NCBI GenBank assembly: GCA_002399565.1
Contig: DHDW01000001.1
Span: 1-10,934, forward strand
Source: Bacteroidales bacterium UBA4866
GTDB taxonomy: Bacteria > Bacteroidota > Bacteroidia > Bacteroidales > P3
DNA: 10,934 nucleotides
Direction: 5' to 3'
Shown: one piece after another, positions 1 through 8,137 of the stretch
Layout of the letters: every line of letters begins with the position of its first letter
Position numbering within the stretch: position 1 is the stretch's first letter
Made by a program: the position numbers and the translations under genes
Notes under the pieces: generated by a model
Told to the model about the DNA's origin: nothing
The model's database searches: none
Seen by the model: only the letters and a program-made list of their open reading frames with translations

Positions 1-170
1 TTTATAAACTTTTCGCTTAGTCCCCAAAAAATTAATGTGAGCCGTATGAAAGTGCCACTTACAGATTATGGAAGTGCCACTTACGGAGTATTAAAGTGCC
101 ACTTTTGTGTTACGAAAACTAAGTTATTCGAGCATTAAAACTAAGTTGTTTGGGAATTAATACATCTTCT
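1..170. mobile_element. Possible terminal segment of an IS21-family insertion sequence
   Basis: The inferred extent covers the palindrome array plus its leftward flank. Read on the minus strand, a candidate tip beginning TGTATTAATTCCC lies near 152-164, just outside the outermost palindrome. The repeats then step inward towards the window edge, the order expected if istA/istB lie beyond position 1. No transposase coding sequence is visible and no second end or target duplication can be seen, so the boundaries are guesses. Confidence 0.3.
50..147. repeat. Five small palindromes on an exact 22-bp grid, likely IS21-type terminal repeats
   Basis: Three copies of AAGTGCCACTT (50-60, 72-82, 94-104) are each an inverted repeat AAGTG-C-CACTT. 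Two copies of AAAACTAAGTT (115-125, 137-147) contain the inverted repeat AACT-A-AGTT. The palindrome centres are 55, 77, 99, 121 and 143, a constant 22-bp step (about two helical turns) across two different sequence classes. The copies are separated by unrelated spacers of about 11 bp. Known of the family: IS21 elements carry several short transposase-binding repeats inside each end. Inferred: this is one end of such an element whose body lies left of the window. A regulatory protein's operator array is the main alternative. The geometry is certain; the identity is tentative. Confidence 0.6.
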
Positions 171-238
171 TTTGTCCATACATATTGCTTTATTCTCTCT
201 TCATCCAATCTTTCCTCTTTGCAACTTTGTTGCTCCAT
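119..238 (-). CDS. Small ORF of unknown function, possibly a gene remnant
   Basis: An ATG-started frame of 39 codons plus TAG. The product begins MEQQSCKEERLDEERIKQYV, is very charged and probably helical in its first half, and ends SFNARIT. I do not recognise it. No Bacteroidetes -7 element or clear ribosome-binding signal is visible upstream; the sequence there is the nifJ terminator region and a 12-bp palindrome (264-275). The last third runs through two of the phased palindromes (centres 143 and 121), and the stop codon lies inside one of them. The frame may therefore be the start of an older gene whose 3' part was replaced when an insertion element arrived, or a chance ORF. Confidence that it is a functional gene is low. 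Confidence 0.2.
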   Translation of the reverse strand: MEQQSCKEERLDEERIKQYVWTKEDVLIPKQLSFNARIT

Positions 239-263
239 TTTGTATCTGAATTGCTTTAATATT

Positions 264-275
264 GTAATATATTAC
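264..275. repeat. 12-bp perfect palindrome
   Basis: GTAATATATTAC is a perfect inverted repeat between the nifJ terminator and the small ORF at 119-238. It could be a protein-binding site, but such sequences arise easily in AT-rich DNA and nothing else supports a role. Confidence 0.3.
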
Positions 276-299
276 GGATTAGAATTCGTTATAATAGCA

Positions 300-334
300 A
301 AGAGGCTGCCTCGAAAATTATGAGACAGCCTCTT
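300..334 (-). terminator. Intrinsic-type terminator hairpin of nifJ
   Basis: A 9-bp perfect stem, AAGAGGCTG (300-308) with CAGCCTCTT (326-334), continues after one C/A mismatch into CTC/GAG around a 9-nt loop. It begins 26 nt after the nifJ stop. On the minus strand the stem is followed by TTTGCTATTAT, a short U-rich run. The stem is close to symmetric, so it could also end transcripts coming from the left. Confidence 0.85.
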
Positions 335-360
335 ATATAGATTAGTTATTTTCTATGGTT

Positions 361-3300
361 TTATTTCCAATCTTGAGAAGCCATTCTTAAGTAAGAATTA
401 TATCTCCATTTTGCATTTTCTTCGCTTAAACGGAATAATTCATCAGCTTCTTGAGGGAAGGCTTTCTTCAATGAAGAATAACGAACTTCTCCATTAATAA
501 ACTCTTGGAATTTTGCCCAATCTGGTTCTTTTGAGTCTAATGTAAATGGATTTTGTCCTTGCTGAGCAAGTTCTGGATTATATCTCCATAGGTGCCAGTA
601 TCCACATTCAACTGCACGCTTACCTTCTTCTTGAGTCTTGCCCATTCCTAATCTTAATCCGTGATTAATACATGGAGCGTAAGCAATGATTAGTGATGGT
701 CCATTATAAGCCTCTGCTTCTTTAATAACCTTTAAGTATTGTGCTTGGTTTGCACCAATTGCAACTTGAGCTACATAAACATAACCATAAGTTGTTGCAA
801 TCATACCAAGGTCTTTCTTTCTTATACGTTTTCCAGAAGCAGCAAACTTAGCAATTGCTCCAACAGGAGTTGCTTTTGATGCTTGACCACCAGTGTTGGA
901 GTAAACTTCTGTATCCATTACTAAAATGTTTACGTTTTCTCCAGAAGCAATAACGTGGTCTAATCCACCATAACCAATATCGTAAGCCCAGCCGTCTCCA
1001 CCAAATATCCATTGTGATTTCTTAACGATGTATTGGCTGTTTTCTTTCAATTGTTTGCAAATATCACAGCTGCAAGTATCGAAAGTAGGCATTAATTTAT
1101 TGTAAATATCACGTGTGATTTCTGCATCTTCACGATTATCAATCCATTTTTGGAATAATTCTTTTTGCTCATCTGAACAGCAAGTGCAAGATAAACCTTC
1201 TCTCATTAGGTTTTCAACTCTGTTTCTCATAACACCAGTTGCTGTTGCCATTCCTAAACCAAACTCTGCATTGTCTTCAAAAAGTGAGTTAGCCCAAGCT
1301 GGTCCTTTTCCTTCAGCATTCTTAGTGTAAGGCATAGATGGGCAAGAGCCTCCGTAAATTGAAGAACATCCTGTTGCATTAGCAACCATCATTCTATCGC
1401 CAAAGAGTTGAGTAATAAGTTTGATATATGGAGTTTCTCCACAACCAGCACAAGCTCCAGAGAATTCAAACAATGGTTTAGCAAATTGAGAGTTCTTAAT
1501 ATTCTTAGAAACTTCAACCAAATGTGATTTATAACTTACGTTTTGAGAAATACTTTCCCAACGTTTTGCTTCTTCCATTTGAGAATTAAGAGGTTTTAGA
1601 ACCAAAGCTTTTGTCTTTGCAGGACAAACATCAGCACAGTTTCCACAACCAGTACAGTCCAAAACACTAACTTGCATACGGAATTGAAGTCCTTCAAATT
1701 CTTTTCCAGTTGCTTTAAGAGTTTTTGTATCAGCAGGAAGTTTTGCCATTTCTTCAGTATTGATTAAGAAAGGACGAATAGCTGCGTGAGGGCAAACATA
1801 AGAACATTGATTACATTGAATACAGTTTTCAGGAATCCATTCAGGAACGTGAGAAGCTATCCCTCTTTTTTCATATTGTGATGTTCCACATGGGAAAGTT
1901 CCATCTTCTCTTCCAGTGAAAGCAGAAACAGGTAGTACGTCTCCTTCTTGAGCATTAATTACATCAACAACATTCTTAATAAATTCAGGACGGTTAGAAA
2001 TTGTTTGTTCAGAAGCTATAGTTTCATTAGCCCATTCTTTCTTAACTTCAACCTTAATTACTTCAGCACCACGATCAACGGCAGCATAATTCATCTTAAC
2101 AATGCTTTCTCCCTTGTTACCGTATGATTTGTCAATAGCTTTCTTCATTTGAGTTACTGCCAATTCGTAAGGAATTACGTTTGCAATCTTAAAGAAAGCA
2201 GATTGAAGAATAGTGTTAGTTCTGTTTCCTAAACCAATTTCTTCTGCAATTTCAGTTGCATCAATTATATAGAAGTTAATATTCTTTTCTGCTAATTCTT
2301 TTCTAATTTTTGCAGGAAGATTCTTAACAGTATCTTCAGCGTTGTACATAGAGTTTAAAAGGAAGGTTCCATTAGGTTTAATTCCTTTTAGAATTTCGTA
2401 CATGTTTAAGTAAGCAAATACGTGGCAAGCAACAAAATCAGGAGTTGTTACCAAGTATGGTGAACGAATTGGAGTATCTCCAAAACGAAGGTGAGAACAA
2501 GTGAAACCCCCAGATTTCTTACTATCGTAAGAGAAGTATGCTTGACAATATTTGTCAGTGTTATCTCCAATAATCTTAATAGAGTTTTTGTTTGCTCCAA
2601 CAGTACCATCAGCTCCTAAACCATAGAATTTAGCTTCAAAAGTTCCAGCTTCAGAAATTGAAATTTCTGGAAGAACTGGAAGAGAACGATTGGTAACGTC
2701 ATCAACAATACCAACTGTAAATTGATTCTTAGGATTTGAAGATTTAAGGTTTTCAACAACAGAAACAATTTGTGCTGGAGTTGTATCTTTTGAGCTTAAA
2801 CCATAACGACCTCCAATAATCATTGGACGGTTTTCCATATTGTTGAATAATTCAACTACGTCTAAGTAAAGAGGATCTCCATTAGCTCCTGGTTCTTTTG
2901 TGCGGTCTAAAACGCAAATTCTCTTAACTGATTTAGGGAATACGTTAAAGAAGTATTTTGCAGAGAAAGGACGATAAAGATGAACAGAAATCAATCCAAC
3001 TTTTTCTCCTTTTTTAGCTAAATAATCAATAGTTTCTTTTATAGTATCATTAACAGAACCCATAGCAACAATAATGTTTTCTGCATTAGGGTCTCCATAA
3101 TATTCAAAAGGTTTATGTTCTCTGCCAGTTATTTGACCAACTTTTTGCATATAGTCATTAACTAAGTCAGGAATTGCATCATAGAAAGAATTAGAAGCTT
3201 CTCTTGCTTGGAAGAAAACATCAGGATTTTGAGCAGTACCTCTTGTTACAGGATGTTCTGGGTTAAGTGCGTTTGCTCTATAAGCCCTCAAAGCATCTTG

Positions 3301-3894
3301 GTCAATTAAATCAGCCATATCTTCAGTGTTAAGAGCTTCAATTTTTTGTATTTCGTGAGAAGTACGGAAACCATCAAAGAAGTGCATGAAAGGAATTCTT
3401 CCTTTAATTGCTGTAAGGTGAGCAACTCCAGCCAAATCCATTGCTTCTTGAACTGAATTAGATGCTAACATAGCAAAACCTGTTTGGCGACAAGCATAAA
3501 CATCTGAATGATCTCCAAAGATTGAAAGAGCTTGAGACGCAAGAGTACGAGCTGTTACGTGGAAAACTCCAGGAAGTAATTCTCCTGCAATCTTATACAT
3601 ATTAGGAATCATCAATAATAGACCTTGAGAAGCAGTAAATGTTGTAGATAGAGCACCAGCTTGAAGTGAGCCATGTAAAGCACCAGCTGCACCAGCTTCA
3701 GATTGCATTTCTACAAGTTTTACAGTTTCTCCAAATATGTTTTTTCTTCCGTTAGCTGACCATTCATCAACATATTCTGCCATCGGAGAAGACGGTGTGA
3801 TGGGATAAATAGCTGCACATTCAGAAAACATATATGCCACATGAGCTGCTGCTTGATTACCATCGCAAGTCAAAAATTTCTTTTCTTTTGCCAT
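361..3894 (-). CDS. nifJ: Pyruvate:ferredoxin (flavodoxin) oxidoreductase, single-chain
   Basis: Cytoplasmic enzyme that oxidises pyruvate with CoA to acetyl-CoA and CO2 and reduces ferredoxin; central to anaerobic fermentation. At 1,177 aa it has the normal length for homodimeric PFOR. The N-terminal pyruvate/TPP domain carries YPITPSSPM (aa 30-38), E66 and R116, matching the substrate-pocket residues of Desulfovibrio africanus PFOR. Two 4Fe-4S motifs follow: C691/C694/C697/C701 (CIQCNQCSYVCP) and C747/C750/C753/C757 (CTGCGNCADVCP). The proximal-cluster cysteines are C815, C818, C843 and C1075. The TPP-Mg motif is GGDGWAYDIG (from 965) with N1000 in YSNTGG. The ATG follows an A-rich AAAAGAA stretch, and a Bacteroidetes promoter lies about 70 bp upstream. 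A hairpin terminator sits 26 nt past the stop, so it is probably monocistronic. Odd: six extra cysteines at 903-906 and 941-946. Codons look less AT-biased than in the secreted-protein genes, as expected for a highly expressed core gene. Confidence 0.98.
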   Translation of the reverse strand: MAKEKKFLTCDGNQAAAHVAYMFSECAAIYPITPSSPMAEYVDEWSANGRKNIFGETVKLVEMQSEAGAAGALHGSLQAGALSTTFTASQGLLLMIPNMYKIAGELLPGVFHVTARTLASQALSIFGDHSDVYACRQTGFAMLASNSVQEAMDLAGVAHLTAIKGRIPFMHFFDGFRTSHEIQKIEALNTEDMADLIDQDALRAYRANALNPEHPVTRGTAQNPDVFFQAREASNSFYDAIPDLVNDYMQKVGQITGREHKPFEYYGDPNAENIIVAMGSVNDTIKETIDYLAKKGEKVGLISVHLYRPFSAKYFFNVFPKSVKRICVLDRTKEPGANGDPLYLDVVELFNNMENRPMIIGGRYGLSSKDTTPAQIVSVVENLKSSNPKNQFTVGIVDDVTNRSLPVLPEISISEAGTFEAKFYGLGADGTVGANKNSIKIIGDNTDKYCQAYFSYDSKKSGGFTCSHLRFGDTPIRSPYLVTTPDFVACHVFAYLNMYEILKGIKPNGTFLLNSMYNAEDTVKNLPAKIRKELAEKNINFYIIDATEIAEEIGLGNRTNTILQSAFFKIANVIPYELAVTQMKKAIDKSYGNKGESIVKMNYAAVDRGAEVIKVEVKKEWANETIASEQTISNRPEFIKNVVDVINAQEGDVLPVSAFTGREDGTFPCGTSQYEKRGIASHVPEWIPENCIQCNQCSYVCPHAAIRPFLINTEEMAKLPADTKTLKATGKEFEGLQFRMQVSVLDCTGCGNCADVCPAKTKALVLKPLNSQMEEAKRWESISQNVSYKSHLVEVSKNIKNSQFAKPLFEFSGACAGCGETPYIKLITQLFGDRMMVANATGCSSIYGGSCPSMPYTKNAEGKGPAWANSLFEDNAEFGLGMATATGVMRNRVENLMREGLSCTCCSDEQKELFQKWIDNREDAEITRDIYNKLMPTFDTCSCDICKQLKENSQYIVKKSQWIFGGDGWAYDIGYGGLDHVIASGENVNILVMDTEVYSNTGGQASKATPVGAIAKFAASGKRIRKKDLGMIATTYGYVYVAQVAIGANQAQYLKVIKEAEAYNGPSLIIAYAPCINHGLRLGMGKTQEEGKRAVECGYWHLWRYNPELAQQGQNPFTLDSKEPDWAKFQEFINGEVRYSSLKKAFPQEADELFRLSEENAKWRYNSYLRMASQDWK

Positions 3895-3963
3895 TTCTTT
3901 TGAATTTTATAAGTGTTTGAATTAAATTCGTTTAAAGTGAAAATACTCCACTAAATTTGCGTG

Positions 3964-3991
3964 CAAAGTTACGATAAATAAATTGAACAAA
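3964..3991 (-). promoter_or_regulatory. Bacteroidetes-type promoter for nifJ
   Basis: On the minus strand, TTTG (3988-3991) is followed after 16 bp by TAACTTTG (3964-3971), an exact match to the Bacteroidetes -7 consensus TAnnTTTG with the usual -33 TTTG, slightly closer than the common spacing. Transcription would begin near 3957, giving a leader of roughly 60-65 nt before the nifJ ATG. No riboswitch-like structure is evident in that leader. Confidence 0.6.
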
Positions 3992-4080
3992 AAAAGAATT
4001 AAAGTAAAATACTTCTTTCCTTGAAAAGAACCACAATACATATAGAGATATTTACAATAAAATGCCTATAATAAATTCAA

Positions 4081-4110
4081 GATTATAATTTATTAAATTG
4101 AATTATAATC
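4081..4110. repeat. 10-bp perfect inverted repeat downstream of the large secreted-protein gene
   Basis: GATTATAATT (4081-4090) and AATTATAATC (4101-4110) form a 10-bp perfect stem with a 10-nt loop, about 80 nt past the stop of the broken T9SS gene. An alternative, mutually exclusive 7-bp stem is possible between AATTCAA (4074-4080) and TTGAATT (4098-4104). No U-tract follows in the minus-strand transcript, so a role as terminator is weak. It could protect the 3' end or be an AT-rich coincidence. Confidence 0.35.
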
Positions 4111-4122
4111 CTATCATTTATT

Positions 4123-4140
4123 ATCAGATATGAATCTGAT
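4123..4140 (-). terminator. Candidate 3'-end hairpin after the large secreted-protein gene
   Basis: ATCAGAT (4123-4129) and ATCTGAT (4134-4140) form a 7-bp stem with a 4-nt loop, 50 nt beyond the stop codon at 4191. The following minus-strand sequence, AATAAATGATAGG, lacks a U-run, so it is only a weak candidate for the operon end. Confidence 0.3.
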
Positions 4141-4190
4141 TGGATACATTGTATATTTTTTTATTATTTTTTCTTAATGTTGATGTAGCA

Positions 4191-6737
4191 TTAATTAACG
4201 ATTAATGTTTTAGCATCTTTTCTTATATTATCACAATTAAGTATAATAGTATAAGTACCTTGAGGTAATTGTGATACATTAAAACTATATTCTTTTAGAG
4301 ATGGGTTTAGGGTGTATGAATTTACAACTAAACCTACAGAATTGACTATTTCTATCATTGCCATTGTTGCAGTTTCTGCTTCATATTTAACAGATACAAT
4401 ATTATTTGCAGGATTAGGAATAATATTCTCTATATACCATTCTTTTACAATAACGCTAACATTATCATAATCAATAAAGCCGTCTTCTGACATAACAGAT
4501 AAAGTATATGATTTAGTCTCTAATGGAGAAACCTCGGCAGATTGACCAACAATAATAGAATCTGTATTTGTTTCTATCCAATTATATGTTGCTATTTCTC
4601 CAATTGATGAAGCGTTCAACAATGTACTATTCCCTTTTAATATTATTTTATCTTCTCCTGCATCTGCCTTAAATTTAGGTCGATTAGGTTTGTTTATAAT
4701 AAAGAGTTCACCTCCAATTATATTGTCTTTTGAGTCAAATAAGCTGATATTAAATTTGAATTTTGATTTATCTCCTATTTCCTGCGTTAGAAATTTACAC
4801 TGCATTGTAATCATATTTATTTCTTCAGGATTAAAAGCAACCTCCATATAAGCATCATCACCAGTTAAAACTAATGTATTTGGTGCATAATTATACACTT
4901 CTATATTTTTCGCTCTTGATATATTTTCTAAATATTCTTTAAAAAGCCTGTCATTTAATTTTACTAATACTTCTGCTTGTTTTGTTAGTGGAGGATATAC
5001 TATTTCTGTATTATTGTATTTAATAATGAAGTTTGTTCTTCTTAAAAGAGGATTAATAATACTTATTGACGCTGACTCTCCATTTGTAATTATAGAAATA
5101 TTTTTTAATGCAATGTTATTATTATTTTTAACATTATTATTTATATTAGAAGTCTCTTCGTAATACATAGTATCAATGCTTGATTCTATTCTGGCAAGTA
5201 AGCAAAAATGCCAATTCTCTCCAAATGCAGAATAGTCTTCAGGATTTGGAAGTTCCCATGTAAATTTTAAAATAGCTTCAGAATTGGGATTAATTGTAGG
5301 TATCGGTAAAGAATCTATTATATTTCCCATAATAATTCCTGAAAGGCTACTTCCATTCCATGCGTTTGGCCATGATAATGAAGTGCCTGCTTTTGTCCAA
5401 TAGAGTTTTAGATATTCTGTACCTGAAGAAGGAATACTACTTTTATTTCGAACTCTTACATAAACATAAGAATGACCATTAGGGTTATAGATTGGATTTT
5501 CTGATTCTTGATTATCCATACCATCATCTTGATTTCTCACCCATATATCTTCACTTATATAAAAATAATCAGAGTTAGTATTAGGTTCACTTCCTAAGTC
5601 AGTTGGAGTATCTTGAATATATAAATCTAATTTATCATAATAATTATTCCTATAATATAATGTATGTAGTTTTGTATCACTACCACCATAGTGTATTTTC
5701 CCATTAGAATAATAAACACAAACATTATCTCTCCCTTTCTCCAAGTTTGTTGGGCTAATTTTTATTATACTATCATTGCATATCTTATAAGGGAAGTTAT
5801 CTATTCCTAAATAATAAGCTTCAAAACTCCAATTATGATAAAAAACACTAACATCTGTTCCTTCTTTAACCTTAGCATTCCCTCCTGCAAGCCAATCAAC
5901 ATGCCATTGTAAATTTTCATCTTGCCATAAAGCATTCAAATCATTATAATTTTGTCTAACAAAAATTAGAGAGTTGCAACCTGAGTAATGGAGTCTTGTT
6001 TTTGGTCTTATCGAAATATTCGTTCCATATAGTGCGATTACTTGATTATTTAATAAATCTATTTGATAAATATATCCATTTGTTCCTTGATAAAAAATCT
6101 TATTCCCTTCTGAATTAATTGTAATTCCTATATCATATTTTACTTTTATGGCATTTGAATTCAAGATTATTGTTGATCCATTTATTTCATCTGTTGCCGT
6201 AATTGTTCCATCTTGTCTAACACAATAAATCTTTCCATTACTATAAATTACTCTTGAGTCATTACGTACATTTACATTATGATTATCAACTTGATAATAT
6301 TGCCAACTATTATTTATATAAGCTAAACAAAATAATTTAGAATGTTCGCTTGATACATAATATAATCTCTTAGATTGCCCTTCGTTGATAGCAAATCCTG
6401 TTGTATTAAGAACTTTAGGAGCATAGCCATTTAACCAATCTATTTGATTTTCTCCATTATTATTTTTATAAGAAGCGCAAATAATCCCATCTCCTCTAAC
6501 GAAAAAGATATTCCCATCTAAACCTGCCTTTATTTCTGAATTTAATCTAATATTATTATAGCTTAATTCTGTTTTGTCTTTAAGCTCATCAAACCATTGA
6601 TTATCTATAGAACCAAAATTAATAACGTGCGAATCAACATGTCCAAAAGATATATTGTTTATTGCAGTATCAAAATCATCCACATATTGCAAAGTATCAG
6701 GAAGAATAAGATTTTCTATGTCAGCACACCCTCTCAT
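4191..6737 (-). CDS. Fragment 3 of the broken secreted protein: lectin-like beta-propeller, Ig-like domain and T9SS sorting domain
   Basis: An 848-aa open frame with no signal peptide; MRGCADIENL is an internal methionine, and the true frame continues upstream through APTYKT. Residues about 66-370 hold six or seven repeats with a Y-[YF]-V-x-x-D-G-x-[IL] core followed by W-Q/H-x-D-W-L (for example NIFFVRGDGI at 76, KIYCVRQDGT at 169, LQWHVDWLAG at 276), resembling PLL or fungal-lectin beta-propellers that bind sugars. Residues about 395-550 form an extracellular domain recognised from other Bacteroidetes secreted proteins by DIWVRNQDDG, YVYVRVRNKS, LKLYWTKAGTSLSWP and WHFCLLARI. DAGEDKIILKGNSTLLNAS (692-710) begins an Ig/PKD-like domain. 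IPNPANNIVSVKY (773-785) to LPQGTYTIIL (824-833) is a type A T9SS sorting domain that ends the protein. As it stands it cannot be exported. Confidence 0.85.
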   Translation of the reverse strand: MRGCADIENLILPDTLQYVDDFDTAINNISFGHVDSHVINFGSIDNQWFDELKDKTELSYNNIRLNSEIKAGLDGNIFFVRGDGIICASYKNNNGENQIDWLNGYAPKVLNTTGFAINEGQSKRLYYVSSEHSKLFCLAYINNSWQYYQVDNHNVNVRNDSRVIYSNGKIYCVRQDGTITATDEINGSTIILNSNAIKVKYDIGITINSEGNKIFYQGTNGYIYQIDLLNNQVIALYGTNISIRPKTRLHYSGCNSLIFVRQNYNDLNALWQDENLQWHVDWLAGGNAKVKEGTDVSVFYHNWSFEAYYLGIDNFPYKICNDSIIKISPTNLEKGRDNVCVYYSNGKIHYGGSDTKLHTLYYRNNYYDKLDLYIQDTPTDLGSEPNTNSDYFYISEDIWVRNQDDGMDNQESENPIYNPNGHSYVYVRVRNKSSIPSSGTEYLKLYWTKAGTSLSWPNAWNGSSLSGIIMGNIIDSLPIPTINPNSEAILKFTWELPNPEDYSAFGENWHFCLLARIESSIDTMYYEETSNINNNVKNNNNIALKNISIITNGESASISIINPLLRRTNFIIKYNNTEIVYPPLTKQAEVLVKLNDRLFKEYLENISRAKNIEVYNYAPNTLVLTGDDAYMEVAFNPEEINMITMQCKFLTQEIGDKSKFKFNISLFDSKDNIIGGELFIINKPNRPKFKADAGEDKIILKGNSTLLNASSIGEIATYNWIETNTDSIIVGQSAEVSPLETKSYTLSVMSEDGFIDYDNVSVIVKEWYIENIIPNPANNIVSVKYEAETATMAMIEIVNSVGLVVNSYTLNPSLKEYSFNVSQLPQGTYTIILNCDNIRKDAKTLIVN

Positions 6738-6757
6738 AGTTTTGTATGTTGGAGCAG

Positions 6758-8128
6758 TTACAGTTTCAAATGATGGGAAATCTTCTTCAAATAAAATAGA
6801 ATATTTTTTGCATTACGAATAATATCATCTTTTGCTACTCCCCTAAAGTCAAGACTTGTTGTAATTGCACAAGCAAGAGGATTAGTTACTATCATTGCCG
6901 TTTCGTCTCCATTGCTTCGAATAGTATAACGTAAATTATAATTATCATTTACATACCTATTTGTTCCGTCTGAATATGTATGTTCATCAAGAAATTTGTC
7001 TAAAGTTAAGCCAGTTATATTCTGAGGATATTGCAAAGTATTAATTTCATAAGGCTTAACAATATTAAACAAATCATGATTATCCTTTTTTGTTGCAATA
7101 ATGGTTGAAGAATCGGTACTTAGAATATTTTTTCTAACTAAAAATGCTAATTGACGGGCTAAAGGACTAACATAATTGCGATATACTTCGGGAAATTTTG
7201 CCCGAGTAAATCTGTCTGTAAAATTAGGATTAAAAGGTTCATGATTTTGATAAGCAGTTTGCAAGTCCCAAAACCAAATTCCTTTTGAACCATGAATTAT
7301 TGATGAATAAGCTTGAAACCATAACCAATTTGCATTATGAATTGAAGTATCAGAATGAAATACAGATTTCCATGTAAGTAATGTATCTAAACGTGATGTA
7401 TCTACAGGATTTTTTTGAGTATAATACCAGTTAGCAGATATTCCAATTAAATCATGCACTTCATTAACATGTGTATATGCCCAGTCTATAGTTTTAAAAT
7501 TTCCCAAATAATGAAAGCCTTTATTAGCATAATTTTGTTCAAACCAGTATGGCACAAATGAAAAATATGACCCATCAAAAAATACATCAGGCATATTATT
7601 CCCCATAATAGGAGGATAAATATACATCCATGGCTGGCATCCAAGATTATTTAAAGTGTCGATTGATTCATGTTCAATTACGCTATCAAAAATTTCTCTT
7701 CCATGATTAGCCTCACAAACAATAAGTTTATTTTTTTCTAATCCAAGAGAATCATTAAGCTGTCTAAAATGCTCTATTGCTTTTGAAACCATTATTGGTG
7801 GTACTTCGGTGTTAATATTAAAAGGGGTAACTCTGTTCCAATCCGGATGAAAAAAATCTGTTGGATTAAAGAAATGCTGATATGAAGCTTCTTCTGTCAT
7901 ATAATATCCCCAAATAACATCCTTTAAGTTTGGGTCCGAATAAACTTCTTTTATCAATTTATCTAAGTTCGGACGGGCAGTGCAATTTGAATCATCAGGA
8001 TAAGGACTAAAGTCATAAATATTAGTATCATCTTCTATAATATTTGGATATGCATAATAGGGGTATGTACCTTGATTAAAAACCGTGTCAGGTCTATAAA
8101 AAGTTCGCAAATGAGGAATATATTGCAT
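6758..8128 (-). CDS. Fragment 2 of the broken secreted protein: TIM-barrel glycoside-hydrolase-like domain
   Basis: A 456-aa open frame whose first ATG (MQYIPHLRTF) is an internal methionine of the parent gene; it has no signal peptide and no ribosome-binding signal. Strand-like segments rich in aromatic residues recur at LKDVIWGYYMTEEA (68-81), KLIVCEANHGREI (134-146), PWMYIYPP (166-173), IGISANWYYTQ (228-238) and GSKGIWFWDL (280-289), the pattern of a glycoside-hydrolase-type (beta/alpha)8 barrel. E79/E80 after a strand end are candidate catalytic acids. I cannot assign a GH family or substrate. A small beta-rich domain follows (about 330-440). The last 15 residues (ending ISHHLKL) are out-of-frame sequence after the T6-run deletion; the correct frame continues ILFEEDFPSFETVTAPTYKT into fragment 3. 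Confidence 0.8.
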   Translation of the reverse strand: MQYIPHLRTFYRPDTVFNQGTYPYYAYPNIIEDDTNIYDFSPYPDDSNCTARPNLDKLIKEVYSDPNLKDVIWGYYMTEEASYQHFFNPTDFFHPDWNRVTPFNINTEVPPIMVSKAIEHFRQLNDSLGLEKNKLIVCEANHGREIFDSVIEHESIDTLNNLGCQPWMYIYPPIMGNNMPDVFFDGSYFSFVPYWFEQNYANKGFHYLGNFKTIDWAYTHVNEVHDLIGISANWYYTQKNPVDTSRLDTLLTWKSVFHSDTSIHNANWLWFQAYSSIIHGSKGIWFWDLQTAYQNHEPFNPNFTDRFTRAKFPEVYRNYVSPLARQLAFLVRKNILSTDSSTIIATKKDNHDLFNIVKPYEINTLQYPQNITGLTLDKFLDEHTYSDGTNRYVNDNYNLRYTIRSNGDETAMIVTNPLACAITTSLDFRGVAKDDIIRNAKNILFYLKKISHHLKL

Positions 8129-8137
8129 ATTATTATT

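Noticed and set aside
50..147. Repeat array as a CRISPR
   Set aside because: The repeats are only 9-11 bp, palindromic, of two classes, and separated by about 11 bp. CRISPR repeats and spacers are each much longer, and no cas gene is visible.
1115..1330. 71-codon plus-strand open frame inside nifJ
   Set aside because: It lies wholly antisense within the conserved, intact PFOR coding sequence, has no promoter or recognisable product, and is a shadow of the real frame.
3895..3963. Riboswitch (for example TPP) in the nifJ leader
   Set aside because: The predicted leader is only about 65 nt, AT-rich and lacks the conserved motifs of known riboswitches.
6758..6814. Programmed ribosomal frameshift joining fragments 2 and 3
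   Set aside because: There is a homopolymer, but no downstream stimulatory structure or Shine-Dalgarno-like element is evident, and the gene already carries a nonsense codon upstream. Mutation or sequencing error fits better.
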